Of a DNA stretch of 64,000 bases, positions 47,258-56,438 are shown in pieces (the stretch's first letter is position 1; the number at the start of each line of letters is the position of its first letter). A model generated the notes under the pieces. It saw only the letters and a list, made by a program, of their open reading frames with translations. It was not told the DNA's origin and did not search any database. A program made the translations under genes and the position numbers. This DNA comes from Collinsella sp. MSK.8.10 (GTDB lineage: Bacteria > Actinomycetota > Coriobacteriia > Coriobacteriales > Coriobacteriaceae): assembly GCF_019041915.1 (NCBI RefSeq), contig NZ_JAHPYF010000001.1, positions 648,581-712,580 on the forward strand, read 5' to 3'.

Positions 47258-50200
47258 ATGGCGAACACCCAGAACTATATTAACCACCTGCTGCAGAACA
47301 CCGGCATTACGCCGGCATGCAGCGAAGAAGAGCGCTTGGCTGCCGAGGATATCGCTCAGATCTTCCGCAACCACGGCTTTGATCCCGAGGTTCAGGAGTT
47401 CAATGCCCCGGCGCCCAGTAGGTTGGCATTTGCCGTTACCGGTATTCTTGCGTTTGCCGGCGCCCTGTTGATGGGCATCGGCGGTGGTATCGGCTTGGTC
47501 GGCACCTTGCTGGCAATCGTCGGCGCCGTTCTTTACGTGCTCGAGCGCACGGGCCACCCCGTGGTTTCGCGCCTGGGCAAGACGGGCGTGAGCCAAAATG
47601 TCATCGCCTACCACAAGGCCTCGGGCCCGCTCGCGTCTCCGCGCAACCGCCCGGTGGTCGTTGTCGCACACTACGACTCTCCCCGTGCTGAGCTGCTCGC
47701 CCGCGAGCCCTATGCTTCGTATCGTGCGCTCATCGCCAAGCTGTTGCCCGTTGCCACGGTTGCCCCTGCTGCCGTTGCCATCCTGCGTATCCTGCCGCTC
47801 CCCGGCGCGCTCAAGGTTCTGCTGTGGATTGTCGCGATCCTCGCTTCCCTCGTTGCACTTGCCAACGCGGCAAACATCATCTCTAACCGCCACATTCTTC
47901 CCTATACGTCCGGCGCGGTGTGCAACAAGTCTTCTGTCGCCGCTATGCTCGGCGTTATGGACAACGTTGCTCCCTTCCAGGGCGAGAACGAGTTTCCCGA
48001 CGATGTTCCGTTCGATACCTATTTTGGGGAGCAGAAACGTCGTGCCGAGGAAATGGCGCGCGCGGCGGCGGAGTATGCCGCGGCCCAGCAGCAAAACGAC
48101 TACGGCAACACCATCGAGTACGAAGAGCCTACCTACGCCGAGGACGAGTTCGGTCAGCCGATTGCTCCCGACGCTCAAACCGAGCCCGAACAGGGCGAGG
48201 CTTTTGACGAGCAGATCGAGGGCTTTGAGGGTGCGTCTGCCGACGAGACGCTGATTGGCGCCATCGTGCCCGAGGATCAGAATCAGGCTGTCCAGGCCGA
48301 AGAGTTCAATGACGAGGTTCCCGCTGCTGAGCCGGCGGAGGAGCCTGCCGCGGCCGAGCCCGAGCCCAAGCTCTATCGCAACGCCGCCGGCAACATCCGC
48401 TTTGGTTCGGATGCCATCCGTGCGCTCGGAATGCTTCCCGAGTCCTGCACGCTCGATTACGAGGAGGGCGAGGAGCCGACGTTTGAGCCCGAGCCTGCGC
48501 CCGTTGTCACTGCGGATGATGAGTCTGCCGCGGTTACCGTTGCCGAGCCCGAGGCGGTGTCTGCGATCGATCCCGCGGCAGGACTGGACATTTTGGCTCC
48601 CGCCGCGCCGGCGCAAGACGTTGCGGACGAGTCTGACGACGATTACGTTGAACAGCCGGGGCGCGTGTCTTACGAGAGCGATACTGATTTCTCGGCCGAG
48701 ATTCCCGCGGCAACGCCCCATGCCGATATTGCATCCGCGTTCTCTTCGATTGGCGCCAGCGCTTCCAGCTTCTTTAAGGGTGCGCTTGCAAAGGGCAGGA
48801 AATTTGTCGACGATTTCGAGGAGAAGCGCGCTGCCGCACGCGAGGCTGCCGAGCAGGAGGCTATCGCTCAGCAGCAGGCAGCCGAGGCGGCACGTGAGCG
48901 CGCGGCGCAAGAGTTCGAGCAGAACGAGGCTATGCAGTCCGGGCCCGTCGACGCTGCCGAAGCTACGACGTCCTTTGAGTCCCAGCAACCGACGTCAGCG
49001 GATGTTGTTGAGGCAACAATGTCTTTCGAGGCTCAGCAGCACGTCGATAGCACCATGTCGTTTGATGCCGCGCAGTTCGATTCCACGATAACGTTTGAAA
49101 AGCAAGGCACCGCAATTGCCGAGCCCCTTCCTGTTTCCGATGAGCAGGGCGACGCGGCAGACGATGACGAGCCCATTGATGCTGCCGAAATCCAAGATGC
49201 CGCCGAGGACGAGTCCGTCGAGGCCAACTCTGACGAAGAGCAATACGCGGCAGCCGATCAAGGTGATTCGACCGAGGTCGAGCAGGAGGAAGTGCCTGCG
49301 GTTTCCGAGACTCCCGAGACGGATGAGTCGAGGCCTTACTCCACGCAGATTTTCACCATGCCGACCCCGAGTGGTTCCGGTGCCACGGTTGCCAATGTCG
49401 CTCCCACCCAGGACGAAACGGTCGATTCCCTTATGGCCCAGATTTCCTCCCAGGCATCGCCGCGTCCGCAGATGAATGTTCCCGATCCGGCGTCGGCACC
49501 GTCGCCTGCACCTTCCTCGTCTCCGCTGGCTTCGGTCCCCGATCCGTCGCTGCCGTCTATGAAGCAGGCAAACTTTGTGTCTCGCACGTCGCTGTTCGAC
49601 CTTCCCGATCCCTCTGCCCAGGTCAACGACCCCTTTGCTACTGCCCAGGGTCCCGAACCCACATCGGCACCCGTTGCGCCTTCTATGCCCGTTGCGTCGG
49701 GCGCGCAGCCGATCGAGACCATTTCGGCTCCCGCCCCGGCGGCACCCAAGTCTCGCAAACGCGGCCTGGGTGGCCTGTTCGGTCGTAAAAGGAAAAACGA
49801 GCAGGACAGCATGAGTGATTGGCTGGGCGTCGAAGACGATTACGATGCCAAGAAGTCCGGTCGCGGTATCGGTTCGTGGGATAACTTCGAGGACGATAAC
49901 GATGGCTGGAAGGGCGGCGCTACGTCTTCCGATGGCGCTTCTTCCGAAGATATGCTCTCGGCTGTCGCCTCTATGGGCGATGATGAGCTGCTCGGTCACG
50001 ATATCTGGTTTGTGGCAACGGGCGCCTCGGATTGTGATGGCGCCGGCATGAAGGCCTTCTTGGCTTCGCATCGCGATAAGCTCCGCGGCGTATTCTTCAT
50101 CAATCTTGAATCCGTCGGCGCCGGTAGGCTTTCGGTGGTGACGGTCGAGGGCGAACAGCAGCTGCTCAAGGGCGATCGCCGCATCATGAACCTGGTCAGC

Positions 50201-50428
50201 AAGGTGTGCAAGTCGTTCCATGTCGATTGTGGCGCGCTCGAGATGCCCTATGCCAAGACCGATGCCTATGCCGCGCTCGAGGCGAGCCGCCGAGCCCTCA
50301 CCATCGCCGGCGTGGACGGCACGCGTCTGGCTTGCGCTCGTACCGAGGACGACCTGCCCCACAATGTCAACCCGACGAACATTGCCACGGTATCCGAGGT
50401 CGTGACCGAGGTTATCCGCCGTTCGTAG
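47258..50428 (+). CDS. M28-peptidase-like membrane protein with a large acidic insert, probable pseudoenzyme
   Basis: The 1056-residue product begins with a short helical part and two hydrophobic hairpins (about 57-97 and 165-205). Between them lies VVVVAHYDSPRAE, which matches the first metal motif of M28 aminopeptidases (His138, Asp140). Residues about 241-905 are a Glu/Ala/Pro/Asp-rich, repeat-poor insert. The second half of an M28 fold then follows (DIWFVATGASDCDGAGMKAFL, FFINLESVGAG). In active M28 enzymes the segment after the strand normally has Glu-Glu; here it is Ser-Asp. The expected DNxSG metal site reads CNKSS. GGAG precedes the ATG at 47258. I infer a catalytically dead membrane protein. 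Confidence 0.75.
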   Translation: MANTQNYINHLLQNTGITPACSEEERLAAEDIAQIFRNHGFDPEVQEFNAPAPSRLAFAVTGILAFAGALLMGIGGGIGLVGTLLAIVGAVLYVLERTGHPVVSRLGKTGVSQNVIAYHKASGPLASPRNRPVVVVAHYDSPRAELLAREPYASYRALIAKLLPVATVAPAAVAILRILPLPGALKVLLWIVAILASLVALANAANIISNRHILPYTSGAVCNKSSVAAMLGVMDNVAPFQGENEFPDDVPFDTYFGEQKRRAEEMARAAAEYAAAQQQNDYGNTIEYEEPTYAEDEFGQPIAPDAQTEPEQGEAFDEQIEGFEGASADETLIGAIVPEDQNQAVQAEEFNDEVPAAEPAEEPAAAEPEPKLYRNAAGNIRFGSDAIRALGMLPESCTLDYEEGEEPTFEPEPAPVVTADDESAAVTVAEPEAVSAIDPAAGLDILAPAAPAQDVADESDDDYVEQPGRVSYESDTDFSAEIPAATPHADIASAFSSIGASASSFFKGALAKGRKFVDDFEEKRAAAREAAEQEAIAQQQAAEAARERAAQEFEQNEAMQSGPVDAAEATTSFESQQPTSADVVEATMSFEAQQHVDSTMSFDAAQFDSTITFEKQGTAIAEPLPVSDEQGDAADDDEPIDAAEIQDAAEDESVEANSDEEQYAAADQGDSTEVEQEEVPAVSETPETDESRPYSTQIFTMPTPSGSGATVANVAPTQDETVDSLMAQISSQASPRPQMNVPDPASAPSPAPSSSPLASVPDPSLPSMKQANFVSRTSLFDLPDPSAQVNDPFATAQGPEPTSAPVAPSMPVASGAQPIETISAPAPAAPKSRKRGLGGLFGRKRKNEQDSMSDWLGVEDDYDAKKSGRGIGSWDNFEDDNDGWKGGATSSDGASSEDMLSAVASMGDDELLGHDIWFVATGASDCDGAGMKAFLASHRDKLRGVFFINLESVGAGRLSVVTVEGEQQLLKGDRRIMNLVSKVCKSFHVDCGALEMPYAKTDAYAALEASRRALTIAGVDGTRLACARTEDDLPHNVNPTNIATVSEVVTEVIRRS

Positions 50429-50449
50429 ACGGAGCTCTAAGGAGTCAAC

Positions 50450-50668
50450 GTGTTTTCGTATATTAAGCGCCATTGGCCTGTCTACGTGATTTTGACCTTG
50501 ATTGCCATTGCGTTAGGATTTGGGGCTGCCTACATCGTGGGTGCAAAGGGCTCGACCCCCGCCTCCGCAATCAGCGAAGAGGTGGAGCAAGAACAGAGTA
50601 CGGGTGCCGATGGGATTCCTGAGTCCGAGCAGGCAATCGTTGATGGTGGATCTTCGTCTGCAGAGTAG
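50450..50668 (+). CDS. Small single-pass membrane protein
   Basis: A 72-residue protein with a basic N-terminus, one transmembrane segment (about 10-31), and a Glu/Ser-rich tail. The GTG start at 50450 follows AAGGAG by 6 bases, 21 bp after the M28-like gene, so both are probably expressed together. Function unknown. Confidence 0.75.
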   Translation: MFSYIKRHWPVYVILTLIAIALGFGAAYIVGAKGSTPASAISEEVEQEQSTGADGIPESEQAIVDGGSSSAE

Positions 50669-50689
50669 ATACGGCGATTTACATGATTG

Positions 50690-50727
50690 AAAGCGGGCGA
50701 GCCAGGGGACTGGCTCGCCCGCTTTTT
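50690..50727 (+). terminator. Bidirectional-looking terminator
   Basis: A perfect 16-bp stem (50690-50705 with 50710-50725), loop GGGA, then TT. On the plus strand the T-run overlaps the stem base. It separates convergent genes. Confidence 0.92.
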
Positions 50728-50734
50728 CATCGCG

Positions 50735-53700
50735 CTAGCGCTTCTTTGGGGTCGACCTAAGGCGAGCGAACCATAGGGCTGCGGCACCCGAGGTCAGGAG
50801 CGCGGTGATGCAAGCGGCGATGGGAACTGATCCTGTTGCCGGTAGGTCCTGCGGTAGGGTACAGCGTTGAATGACACGGTCCTCGTCATGTGACTCAAGT
50901 TTATCGCCGCCGCCGTTGCGGCAAAGATCGACGCGTGCGCTGTTGGTGAGTGCGGTTTGGGGCGTATAAGCCGACGTCGCCTGCATGTGCACGATTGCGC
51001 CCCGAGCGTCTGTGCCAAGGATTGCTTTGGCATCGTCAAGGTCGTCGTGCTCATCTTTGAGATCATCGCGGGTCCAAGAATCCGCATCGCTTCGAGTCGT
51101 AAAGTCGGCGGCTACCGCACCGTATTCAATTCGAATGCCCGTTACGACGGTATTGGGTGTAAGGTCGAGCTCTTCCGCCTCGAGTGTGGTGGATTCCGTG
51201 GTCGAGACATCCGCCTTCCAGAGGCGCCAGCCGTCGTAATCGACGAGGCGACAGTCCTCACCAAGGCTCTCTTTTACTTCGTCGGACTCAAGCCAAGGAT
51301 TTTCGTGTCCATCGTCAAGTGTCGCGTTCGCCGGTTCATCGACGTCTGTCGAGTCCAACGGCGTCGTGCGATACCACACGTTGCACAGACCGTTGAGGTC
51401 GCCGATGGCGACGGGGGTTTCGATTGAGATGAATCTCGCCGTGCCGTCTTTGGCGCACTCAAGATCATCGGTAATCGTAAACTCATCAACCCAAGTAGCG
51501 GAATCGTTTCGAGCATCGATGGTATAGGAGAAAAGCCCATCACTATTGGTTTGCGTCGTGGCGCGGTTTTTACCATCGCCGTTAGCCAACAGGCCCTTTT
51601 CGATAGGTTGGACAAGTTCCTGACGCTTGTCGACCTGCCCCTTGATCTCGATGGGCGCATCCTTCATCGCGACGGATTGGACTTCTCCCGTATCTTTTAT
51701 TTCAAACGTTATCTCCTCGGCAAGGTCATAGGTCCGCGGAGACATCATTTCGCGCAACGAGTAGGTGCCGGGTGCAAGATGTTCGACGCGGTGTGGCTTG
51801 TCGGATGAGGTCCAGGAGTCTATTTCGGTTTTATCGGGACCATATAAGGTGAGCTGTGCGCCTTCCACTTCCTGCTCGCCGCTTGCATCGACCTTGGAGA
51901 TATCTACCTTGGTGTAATCGTCGGATACGTTAAGCCGTGCTTCTACAACGGGTGTTTTCTGGTCGGCATAAGTAAGGTCGACAATATGGGATGTCCGATC
52001 GAGTAAGAAGCCTGCCGGCGCTTGAGTCTCGACAACCTCGTAGCGTGCGGTGCCAGATCCCAGCGGGAGGTCGTCCGCGCGTGCTTCTCCAGTTTCATCC
52101 GTCGTGACGGCAGCGACAGTCTCACCGTCGAGCGCGGCAATGCTACCGTCGGGGCGCACGATATCACCCGAGGCACGGATCTCAAAGACGGCGCCCGCGA
52201 GGCTGCTGCCGTCTACGGCATCGGTTTTAACGATCCTGATGTTTCCGGTCGCGGCGTGGTCATAATACGAGGCGATTACAACGGGCGTTAGGTTCATGTC
52301 GGCGGGTATGTTTACCTCGATCTCTTCGCCGACAAGATAGGGCTCTTTGGCCGAGGCTTCGCGTACATAATAGGTGCCCGGCACGAGCGATTCGGGCAGT
52401 GTGACGGTCCCGGTCGCGTCAGTCGTAAAGGTGTCCATTACGTTATGTGCTGGATACCAGCAAGTTTGTGAGACAGGTTCGTGATTGCTGTCGAGGAGTT
52501 GGAAGGTGAATCCGGCTAGTGGAACAGAAGCGCCTGTTTGGGCGTCGCGTTTTACAATCTGGAGGTGCGTCGACAGAGCGTGGTTATCCACGATATATTG
52601 AAGCTCGGCGCCGTTGGAAATCTGATTGGCCCCGACGGTCCATTCCCCTGCACGTTTAAAACCCTCGGGGACGGTTTCCGGAACCTCGCGAACCGTGTAG
52701 CCGGCACGGTCGTATGGGACGGCTCCGTGGACACCGGCGGGTCGCTTACCTGTGCCGAACCATGCTTCGGGCTGGTCTTTGGTGGAGGCAAAGCCATAGA
52801 TGTTTGTGGTCAGTGTGCCAACAACCTGCTGAGAGCTGTTGCTGACAACCTCAAAGACAACACCACCCGCCGGCTGCTCCAGGCCGGATTGGTCGCTATT
52901 GCCGTAATCCTTGAATTTGGAAATCTCAAGGTCAAACGCAATGGGGATATCGGAAACGCGAGATTCGATCTCGACCACGCCTGAATCGCCGAGCTGGTCG
53001 GCTCCAACGGTATAGGTCCAGCTGTCGTTGGATGGCAGGTAGCCCTCGGGGGCTTTTGATTCGTAGATGGTAAAGGTTCCTAAGGGGACATCGGCGAGGG
53101 CGGCCCGACCGCTTTCGTCGGTCGTGAGGATTTGTGCCCATCCAGGGGTTGATTGCGACACACACGTGAACTCTGCTCCTGCGAGTGAAGATCCCACCTG
53201 GGGGCCGGCATTCGTCGCGGCATCGAGTTTTACGATACGCAGGTTGATGGTGCCGGGCTGTTCATCAATGGCGACCCGCCCGCCGTCATTCCCCGTGGTA
53301 AAGGCAATACGATCGTGGCGGGGGACATAGCCGGCCGGCGCCTTCGTTTCAACTAGGTAGTATGTCGTGTTGGGCAGAAGTGTTGCTTGCGCTCGACCGT
53401 TGCTGTCCATCTTGATGGTGCCGACACGCGCGCCGCTGGCGCTCTCAAAAATATCGAATGTTGCCCCGGTAAACTGATAGGTATTGTTTCCGCTGGTAAT
53501 AACGGTGTTAGCAGACTGCTTTTGGAAGGAAACAGAGACCGCCGGCAGTACATAGAGCATGTCTTGACGTTTGCTGCCGCCCGATACGGCCCCTAGATAG
53601 CGTCGCGCGCGGTGCGGAGCGGCTTTGATGCTTCCTGATTTTGCGCTGTCGTGGAGCCACCGCGCAGCCGCCACGACTTCATTGTCGGCGGTAAAGTGTC

Positions 53701-54166
53701 CGCTCTTGGTTTTACCCTGAGCGGTCGTGTAGGAGTAGGTGCCGTCGACATGGGTAGTGCCGTTGAGCATCCATACGGCAAGCTGGGTGGCGGCGCGGGC
53801 GCGATCGGGTGAAAGATGGTAACCGCCAAACGACGTGGCGGTGGGATATCCGTGACAAACGATTGCCGCGAACTCGTCGTCGAGCCACACCCAGCCTTGA
53901 TCAAAGTTGAGCCATGGGCCGCCCGGTTTGGTGGGGCCGGGGCGCTCCTGGTTCATGCAGTAGGCAATCGAGGTGTCTTGAGCTTCATACTTGCCGATGA
54001 AGAAGGGCCCACAATCATCGCTAATAGTGCGGAAGCCGAGCTGGTCGTAGCCATCGACGGCAAATGCGGCTCCCGGTGCCAGGCAGCCGAAAAGTAGGAA
54101 GAGGAGCAGGAGCAGCGGACCTGTTGCGATTGCGCTGTGGACAGAGTGCGTGGGTGCGTTGGACAT
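50735..54166 (-). CDS. Sortase-anchored adhesin with thioester domain and CnaB repeats
   Basis: The 1143-residue surface protein has a signal peptide (about 12-36), then a thioester-type (TQXA) domain. Cys70 in SIAYCMNQ and Gln118 in AATQLAVW could form the internal thioester used for covalent host attachment. About six SpaA/CnaB-type repeats follow, each with an E-box such as YYLVETKAPAGY, FTIYESKAPEGY and YEVVETQAPAGF. A non-repeat region of about 250 residues precedes LPATG, a hydrophobic helix and a basic tail. AAGGAG precedes the ATG. It is monocistronic on the minus strand between plus-strand genes. Confidence 0.88.
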   Translation of the reverse strand: MSNAPTHSVHSAIATGPLLLLLFLLFGCLAPGAAFAVDGYDQLGFRTISDDCGPFFIGKYEAQDTSIAYCMNQERPGPTKPGGPWLNFDQGWVWLDDEFAAIVCHGYPTATSFGGYHLSPDRARAATQLAVWMLNGTTHVDGTYSYTTAQGKTKSGHFTADNEVVAAARWLHDSAKSGSIKAAPHRARRYLGAVSGGSKRQDMLYVLPAVSVSFQKQSANTVITSGNNTYQFTGATFDIFESASGARVGTIKMDSNGRAQATLLPNTTYYLVETKAPAGYVPRHDRIAFTTGNDGGRVAIDEQPGTINLRIVKLDAATNAGPQVGSSLAGAEFTCVSQSTPGWAQILTTDESGRAALADVPLGTFTIYESKAPEGYLPSNDSWTYTVGADQLGDSGVVEIESRVSDIPIAFDLEISKFKDYGNSDQSGLEQPAGGVVFEVVSNSSQQVVGTLTTNIYGFASTKDQPEAWFGTGKRPAGVHGAVPYDRAGYTVREVPETVPEGFKRAGEWTVGANQISNGAELQYIVDNHALSTHLQIVKRDAQTGASVPLAGFTFQLLDSNHEPVSQTCWYPAHNVMDTFTTDATGTVTLPESLVPGTYYVREASAKEPYLVGEEIEVNIPADMNLTPVVIASYYDHAATGNIRIVKTDAVDGSSLAGAVFEIRASGDIVRPDGSIAALDGETVAAVTTDETGEARADDLPLGSGTARYEVVETQAPAGFLLDRTSHIVDLTYADQKTPVVEARLNVSDDYTKVDISKVDASGEQEVEGAQLTLYGPDKTEIDSWTSSDKPHRVEHLAPGTYSLREMMSPRTYDLAEEITFEIKDTGEVQSVAMKDAPIEIKGQVDKRQELVQPIEKGLLANGDGKNRATTQTNSDGLFSYTIDARNDSATWVDEFTITDDLECAKDGTARFISIETPVAIGDLNGLCNVWYRTTPLDSTDVDEPANATLDDGHENPWLESDEVKESLGEDCRLVDYDGWRLWKADVSTTESTTLEAEELDLTPNTVVTGIRIEYGAVAADFTTRSDADSWTRDDLKDEHDDLDDAKAILGTDARGAIVHMQATSAYTPQTALTNSARVDLCRNGGGDKLESHDEDRVIQRCTLPQDLPATGSVPIAACITALLTSGAAALWFARLRSTPKKR

Positions 54167-54420
54167 GGCTGCTCCTTATCCCTCGTGCGCCGCACGGGGA
54201 GGCTGCGACGCGTAGGATGAGGCTACCCCCGAGGTTCATGCGGGTAAGTACCGGAGCCTGACCAAAAGCTTGCCCAATTCCTGACAAATTGAGCTCAAAT
54301 ACAACAATCAAGCAAAAGCGCAGGTAGAAGATAAGGAGAACAGGAGGTCAAAGGTCCTCATCTCCACAATTGACGCGATTTTCAAACGAATCTCCACAGC
54401 TAAAACAAGCATCGCCACTC
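54167..54420. other. Intergenic region before tRNA-Gly
   Basis: About 250 bp upstream of the adhesin gene. No gene is seen; it must hold the adhesin promoter on the minus strand, which I could not fix. Confidence 0.4.
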
Positions 54421-54450
54421 TTGTATCGAACAAGACAACCGCGTTATACT
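54421..54450 (+). promoter_or_regulatory. Promoter of tRNA-Gly
   Basis: TTGTAT (54421-54426), 18-bp spacer, TATACT (54445-54450), 13 bp before the tRNA. Confidence 0.65.
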
Positions 54451-54463
54451 ATCCCCCACATAT

Positions 54464-54538
54464 GCGGGCATCGCCAAGTGGTAAGGCATCAGCTTCCCAA
54501 GCTGACACTCGCGGGTTCGAGTCCCGTTGCCCGCTCCA
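54464..54538 (+). tRNA. tRNA-Gly (anticodon CCC)
   Basis: Acceptor GCGGGCA/TGCCCGC, anticodon loop TTCCCAA, T-arm CGGGTTCGAGTCCCG, encoded CCA (54536-54538). Two further copies of its last 18 bases occur downstream (54713-54730 and 54844-54861). Confidence 0.95.
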
Positions 54539-54549
54539 GCTAGAAGCAC

Positions 54550-54582
54550 AAGCACGGCACCATTACGGTGCCGTGCTTTTTT
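54550..54582 (+). terminator. Terminator of tRNA-Gly
   Basis: A perfect 12-bp stem (54550-54561 with 54567-54578), loop ATTAC, then a T-run to 54582. Confidence 0.92.
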
Positions 54583-54593
54583 CAATAAAGCGC

Positions 54594-54730
54594 CGGGACT
54601 CGAACCCGACAGGGTGCGAGCGTAAAGCAAACGCGAAGCGTTTGTAGCGAGCAGGCGAAGGCGCCGACAGGCGCCTGAAGCCGGTGCGGATTTGCGAAGC
54701 AAATACGCGGATGTCCCGTTGCCCGCTCCA
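54594..54730. repeat. tRNA-3'-end-associated structured element, Gly copy
   Basis: It opens with 15 bp (54594-54608) that are the exact reverse complement of the tRNA-Gly T-arm (54512-54526). Three hairpins follow: AAACGC-gaa-GCGTTT (54629-54643), AGGCGCC-gaca-GGCGCCT (54659-54676), ATTTGC-gaa-GCAAAT (54690-54704). It ends with a sense copy of the last 18 bases of the tRNA including CCA (54713-54730). The architecture matches the Ser and Lys copies. Confidence 0.75.
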
Positions 54731-54802
54731 TCGAGTGCGGGAGACATGGGGACGGCCAATTCAACAAAGTCTTCCCCCGCGGCTTCGTGAGGCTGAGGGG
54801 CT

Positions 54803-54861
54803 CGCCTGAAGCCGGTGCGGATTTGCGAAGCAAATACGCGGATGTCCCGTTGCCCGCTCCA
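54803..54861. repeat. Partial second copy of the Gly element (59-bp direct repeat)
   Basis: This 59-bp segment is identical to 54672-54730: the last hairpin plus the sense tRNA-Gly 3' end. The 72 bp between the copies show no gene. Confidence 0.9.
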
Positions 54862-54963
54862 ATTCCAAAATGTTAGGTTAATGCCTGCTGCCCATACTTG
54901 CACCTGCGCACGGTACAATGGATGGGTTACGACCAACGTGCCAATAACCAAAAAGGAGCCGCT

Positions 54964-56310
54964 ATGATCGATCGCTATACCCGCCCGGAGATGGGACACA
55001 TCTTCTCCCTCGAGAACAAGTACGCCATTTGGCAGGAGATCGAGGTTCTGGCCTGCGAGGCCCAGGCGGAGCTCGGCAAGATCGGTATTTCCAAAGACGA
55101 GGCCCAGTGGATCCGCGACCATGCCAACTTTGAGAAGGCGAAGGTCGATGAGATCGAGGAAGTCACGCGCCACGACGTCATTGCCTTCCTGACCAACATG
55201 AAGGAATACATCGATGCCGATGTTCCCGAGGACGACCCCAAGCCCAGCCGCTGGGTTCACTATGGCATGACCAGCTCCGATCTGGGCGACACGGCCCTGT
55301 GCTACCAGCTCACCCAGGCCTGCGACCTGATCATCGAGGACGTCAAAAAACTCGGCGAGATCTGCAAGCGTCGCGCCTTTGAGGAGCGCAACACGCTCTG
55401 CGCCGGCCGTACTCATGGCATCCATGCCGAGCCGATGACCTTTGGCATGAAGTTTGGCTCTTGGGCCTGGGAGCTCAAGCGCGATCTGGACCGTCTTGAG
55501 GATGCCCGCAAGAACGTTGCCTTTGGTGCCATCTCGGGCGCTGTCGGCACGTACAGCTCCATCGAGCCGTTCGTCGAGGAGTACGTCTGCGAGCACCTGG
55601 GCCTGGTCCACGATCCTCTGTCCACGCAGGTCATCAGCCGCGATCACCATGCCTACCTTGCCGGCGTGCTTGCCACTACAGCGGCCACCTGTGAGCGCAT
55701 CGCTACCGAGGTTCGCAATCTACAGAAGACCGATACGCTCGAGGCCGAGGAGCCGTTCCGTAAGGGCCAAAAGGGCAGCTCAGCCATGCCGCACAAGCGC
55801 AACCCCATCACCATGGAGAAAGTCTGCGGTCTGTCGCGCGTCGTGAAGTCCAACGCCCAGGTTGCCTTCGATAACGTCGCCCTGTGGCACGAGCGTGACA
55901 TTTCGCACTCCTCTGCCGAGCGCGTCGCTCAGGCCGATAGCTTCATCGCCCTCGACCACATGTTCCAGTGCCTCATCCGCGTTATCGATGGCCTGCAGCT
56001 GTATCCCGCTCGCATGATGACCAACCTCAACAAGACACGCGGCCTCATCTTCTCCTCCAAGGTCCTGCTGGCCCTCGTCGATACGGGTATCACCCGCGAG
56101 GACGCGTACGCCATTGTGCAAGAGAACGCCATGGCCACCTGGCACGAGGTGCAGGATTGTGTCTCCGGCCCCACCTTTAAGGAACGTCTCGAGGCCGATC
56201 CGCGCTGCACCGTCAGCCAGGAGAAACTCGACGAGATCTTTGATCCGTGGGACTTCCTCACCCGCATCGACACGGTCTTTGATCGTCTGGAGCAGTTGAG
56301 CTTCGAGTAG
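54964..56310 (+). CDS. purB: Adenylosuccinate lyase
   Basis: PurB catalyses two fumarate-releasing steps in purine synthesis. The 448-residue product has MTSSDLGDTAL, GRTHGIHAEP (the His used in catalysis), and the signature GSSAMPHKRNP. The start at 54964 (MIDRYTRPEMG) has AAAGGAG 6-7 bases upstream; an upstream ATG at 54898 has none. It stands apart from the other pur genes of the window. Confidence 0.97.
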   Translation: MIDRYTRPEMGHIFSLENKYAIWQEIEVLACEAQAELGKIGISKDEAQWIRDHANFEKAKVDEIEEVTRHDVIAFLTNMKEYIDADVPEDDPKPSRWVHYGMTSSDLGDTALCYQLTQACDLIIEDVKKLGEICKRRAFEERNTLCAGRTHGIHAEPMTFGMKFGSWAWELKRDLDRLEDARKNVAFGAISGAVGTYSSIEPFVEEYVCEHLGLVHDPLSTQVISRDHHAYLAGVLATTAATCERIATEVRNLQKTDTLEAEEPFRKGQKGSSAMPHKRNPITMEKVCGLSRVVKSNAQVAFDNVALWHERDISHSSAERVAQADSFIALDHMFQCLIRVIDGLQLYPARMMTNLNKTRGLIFSSKVLLALVDTGITREDAYAIVQENAMATWHEVQDCVSGPTFKERLEADPRCTVSQEKLDEIFDPWDFLTRIDTVFDRLEQLSFE

Positions 56311-56336
56311 GTTCGGGCATAACGTTAGCTTTTTAG

Positions 56337-56374
56337 GGCGCTTTGCTGGTAATGTGTGTTGCCGGCAAAGCGCC
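56337..56374. terminator. Hairpin after purB
   Basis: A perfect 10-bp stem GGCGCTTTGC (56337-56346) with GCAAAGCGCC (56365-56374). There is no clear T-run, so its efficiency as terminator is doubtful. Confidence 0.5.
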
Positions 56375-56377
56375 TCG

Positions 56378-56406
56378 TTGCATTTAGGGAAAGACGGGGA
56401 TAATAG
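56378..56406 (+). promoter_or_regulatory. Candidate promoter of the TSCPD gene
   Basis: TTGCAT (56378-56383), 17-bp spacer, TAATAG (56401-56406). Confidence 0.4.
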
Positions 56407-56438
56407 TCGTCTCGAATAACATTCTGAGAGGGGATCGC

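Noticed and set aside
47207..48988. A 593-codon minus-strand frame over the M28-like gene
   Set aside because: Arg/Gly/Leu-rich mirror of the acidic insert, with no start signal.
54594..54861. Additional tRNA-Gly genes
   Set aside because: Only the 3' ends are present; no D-arm or anticodon arm precedes them.
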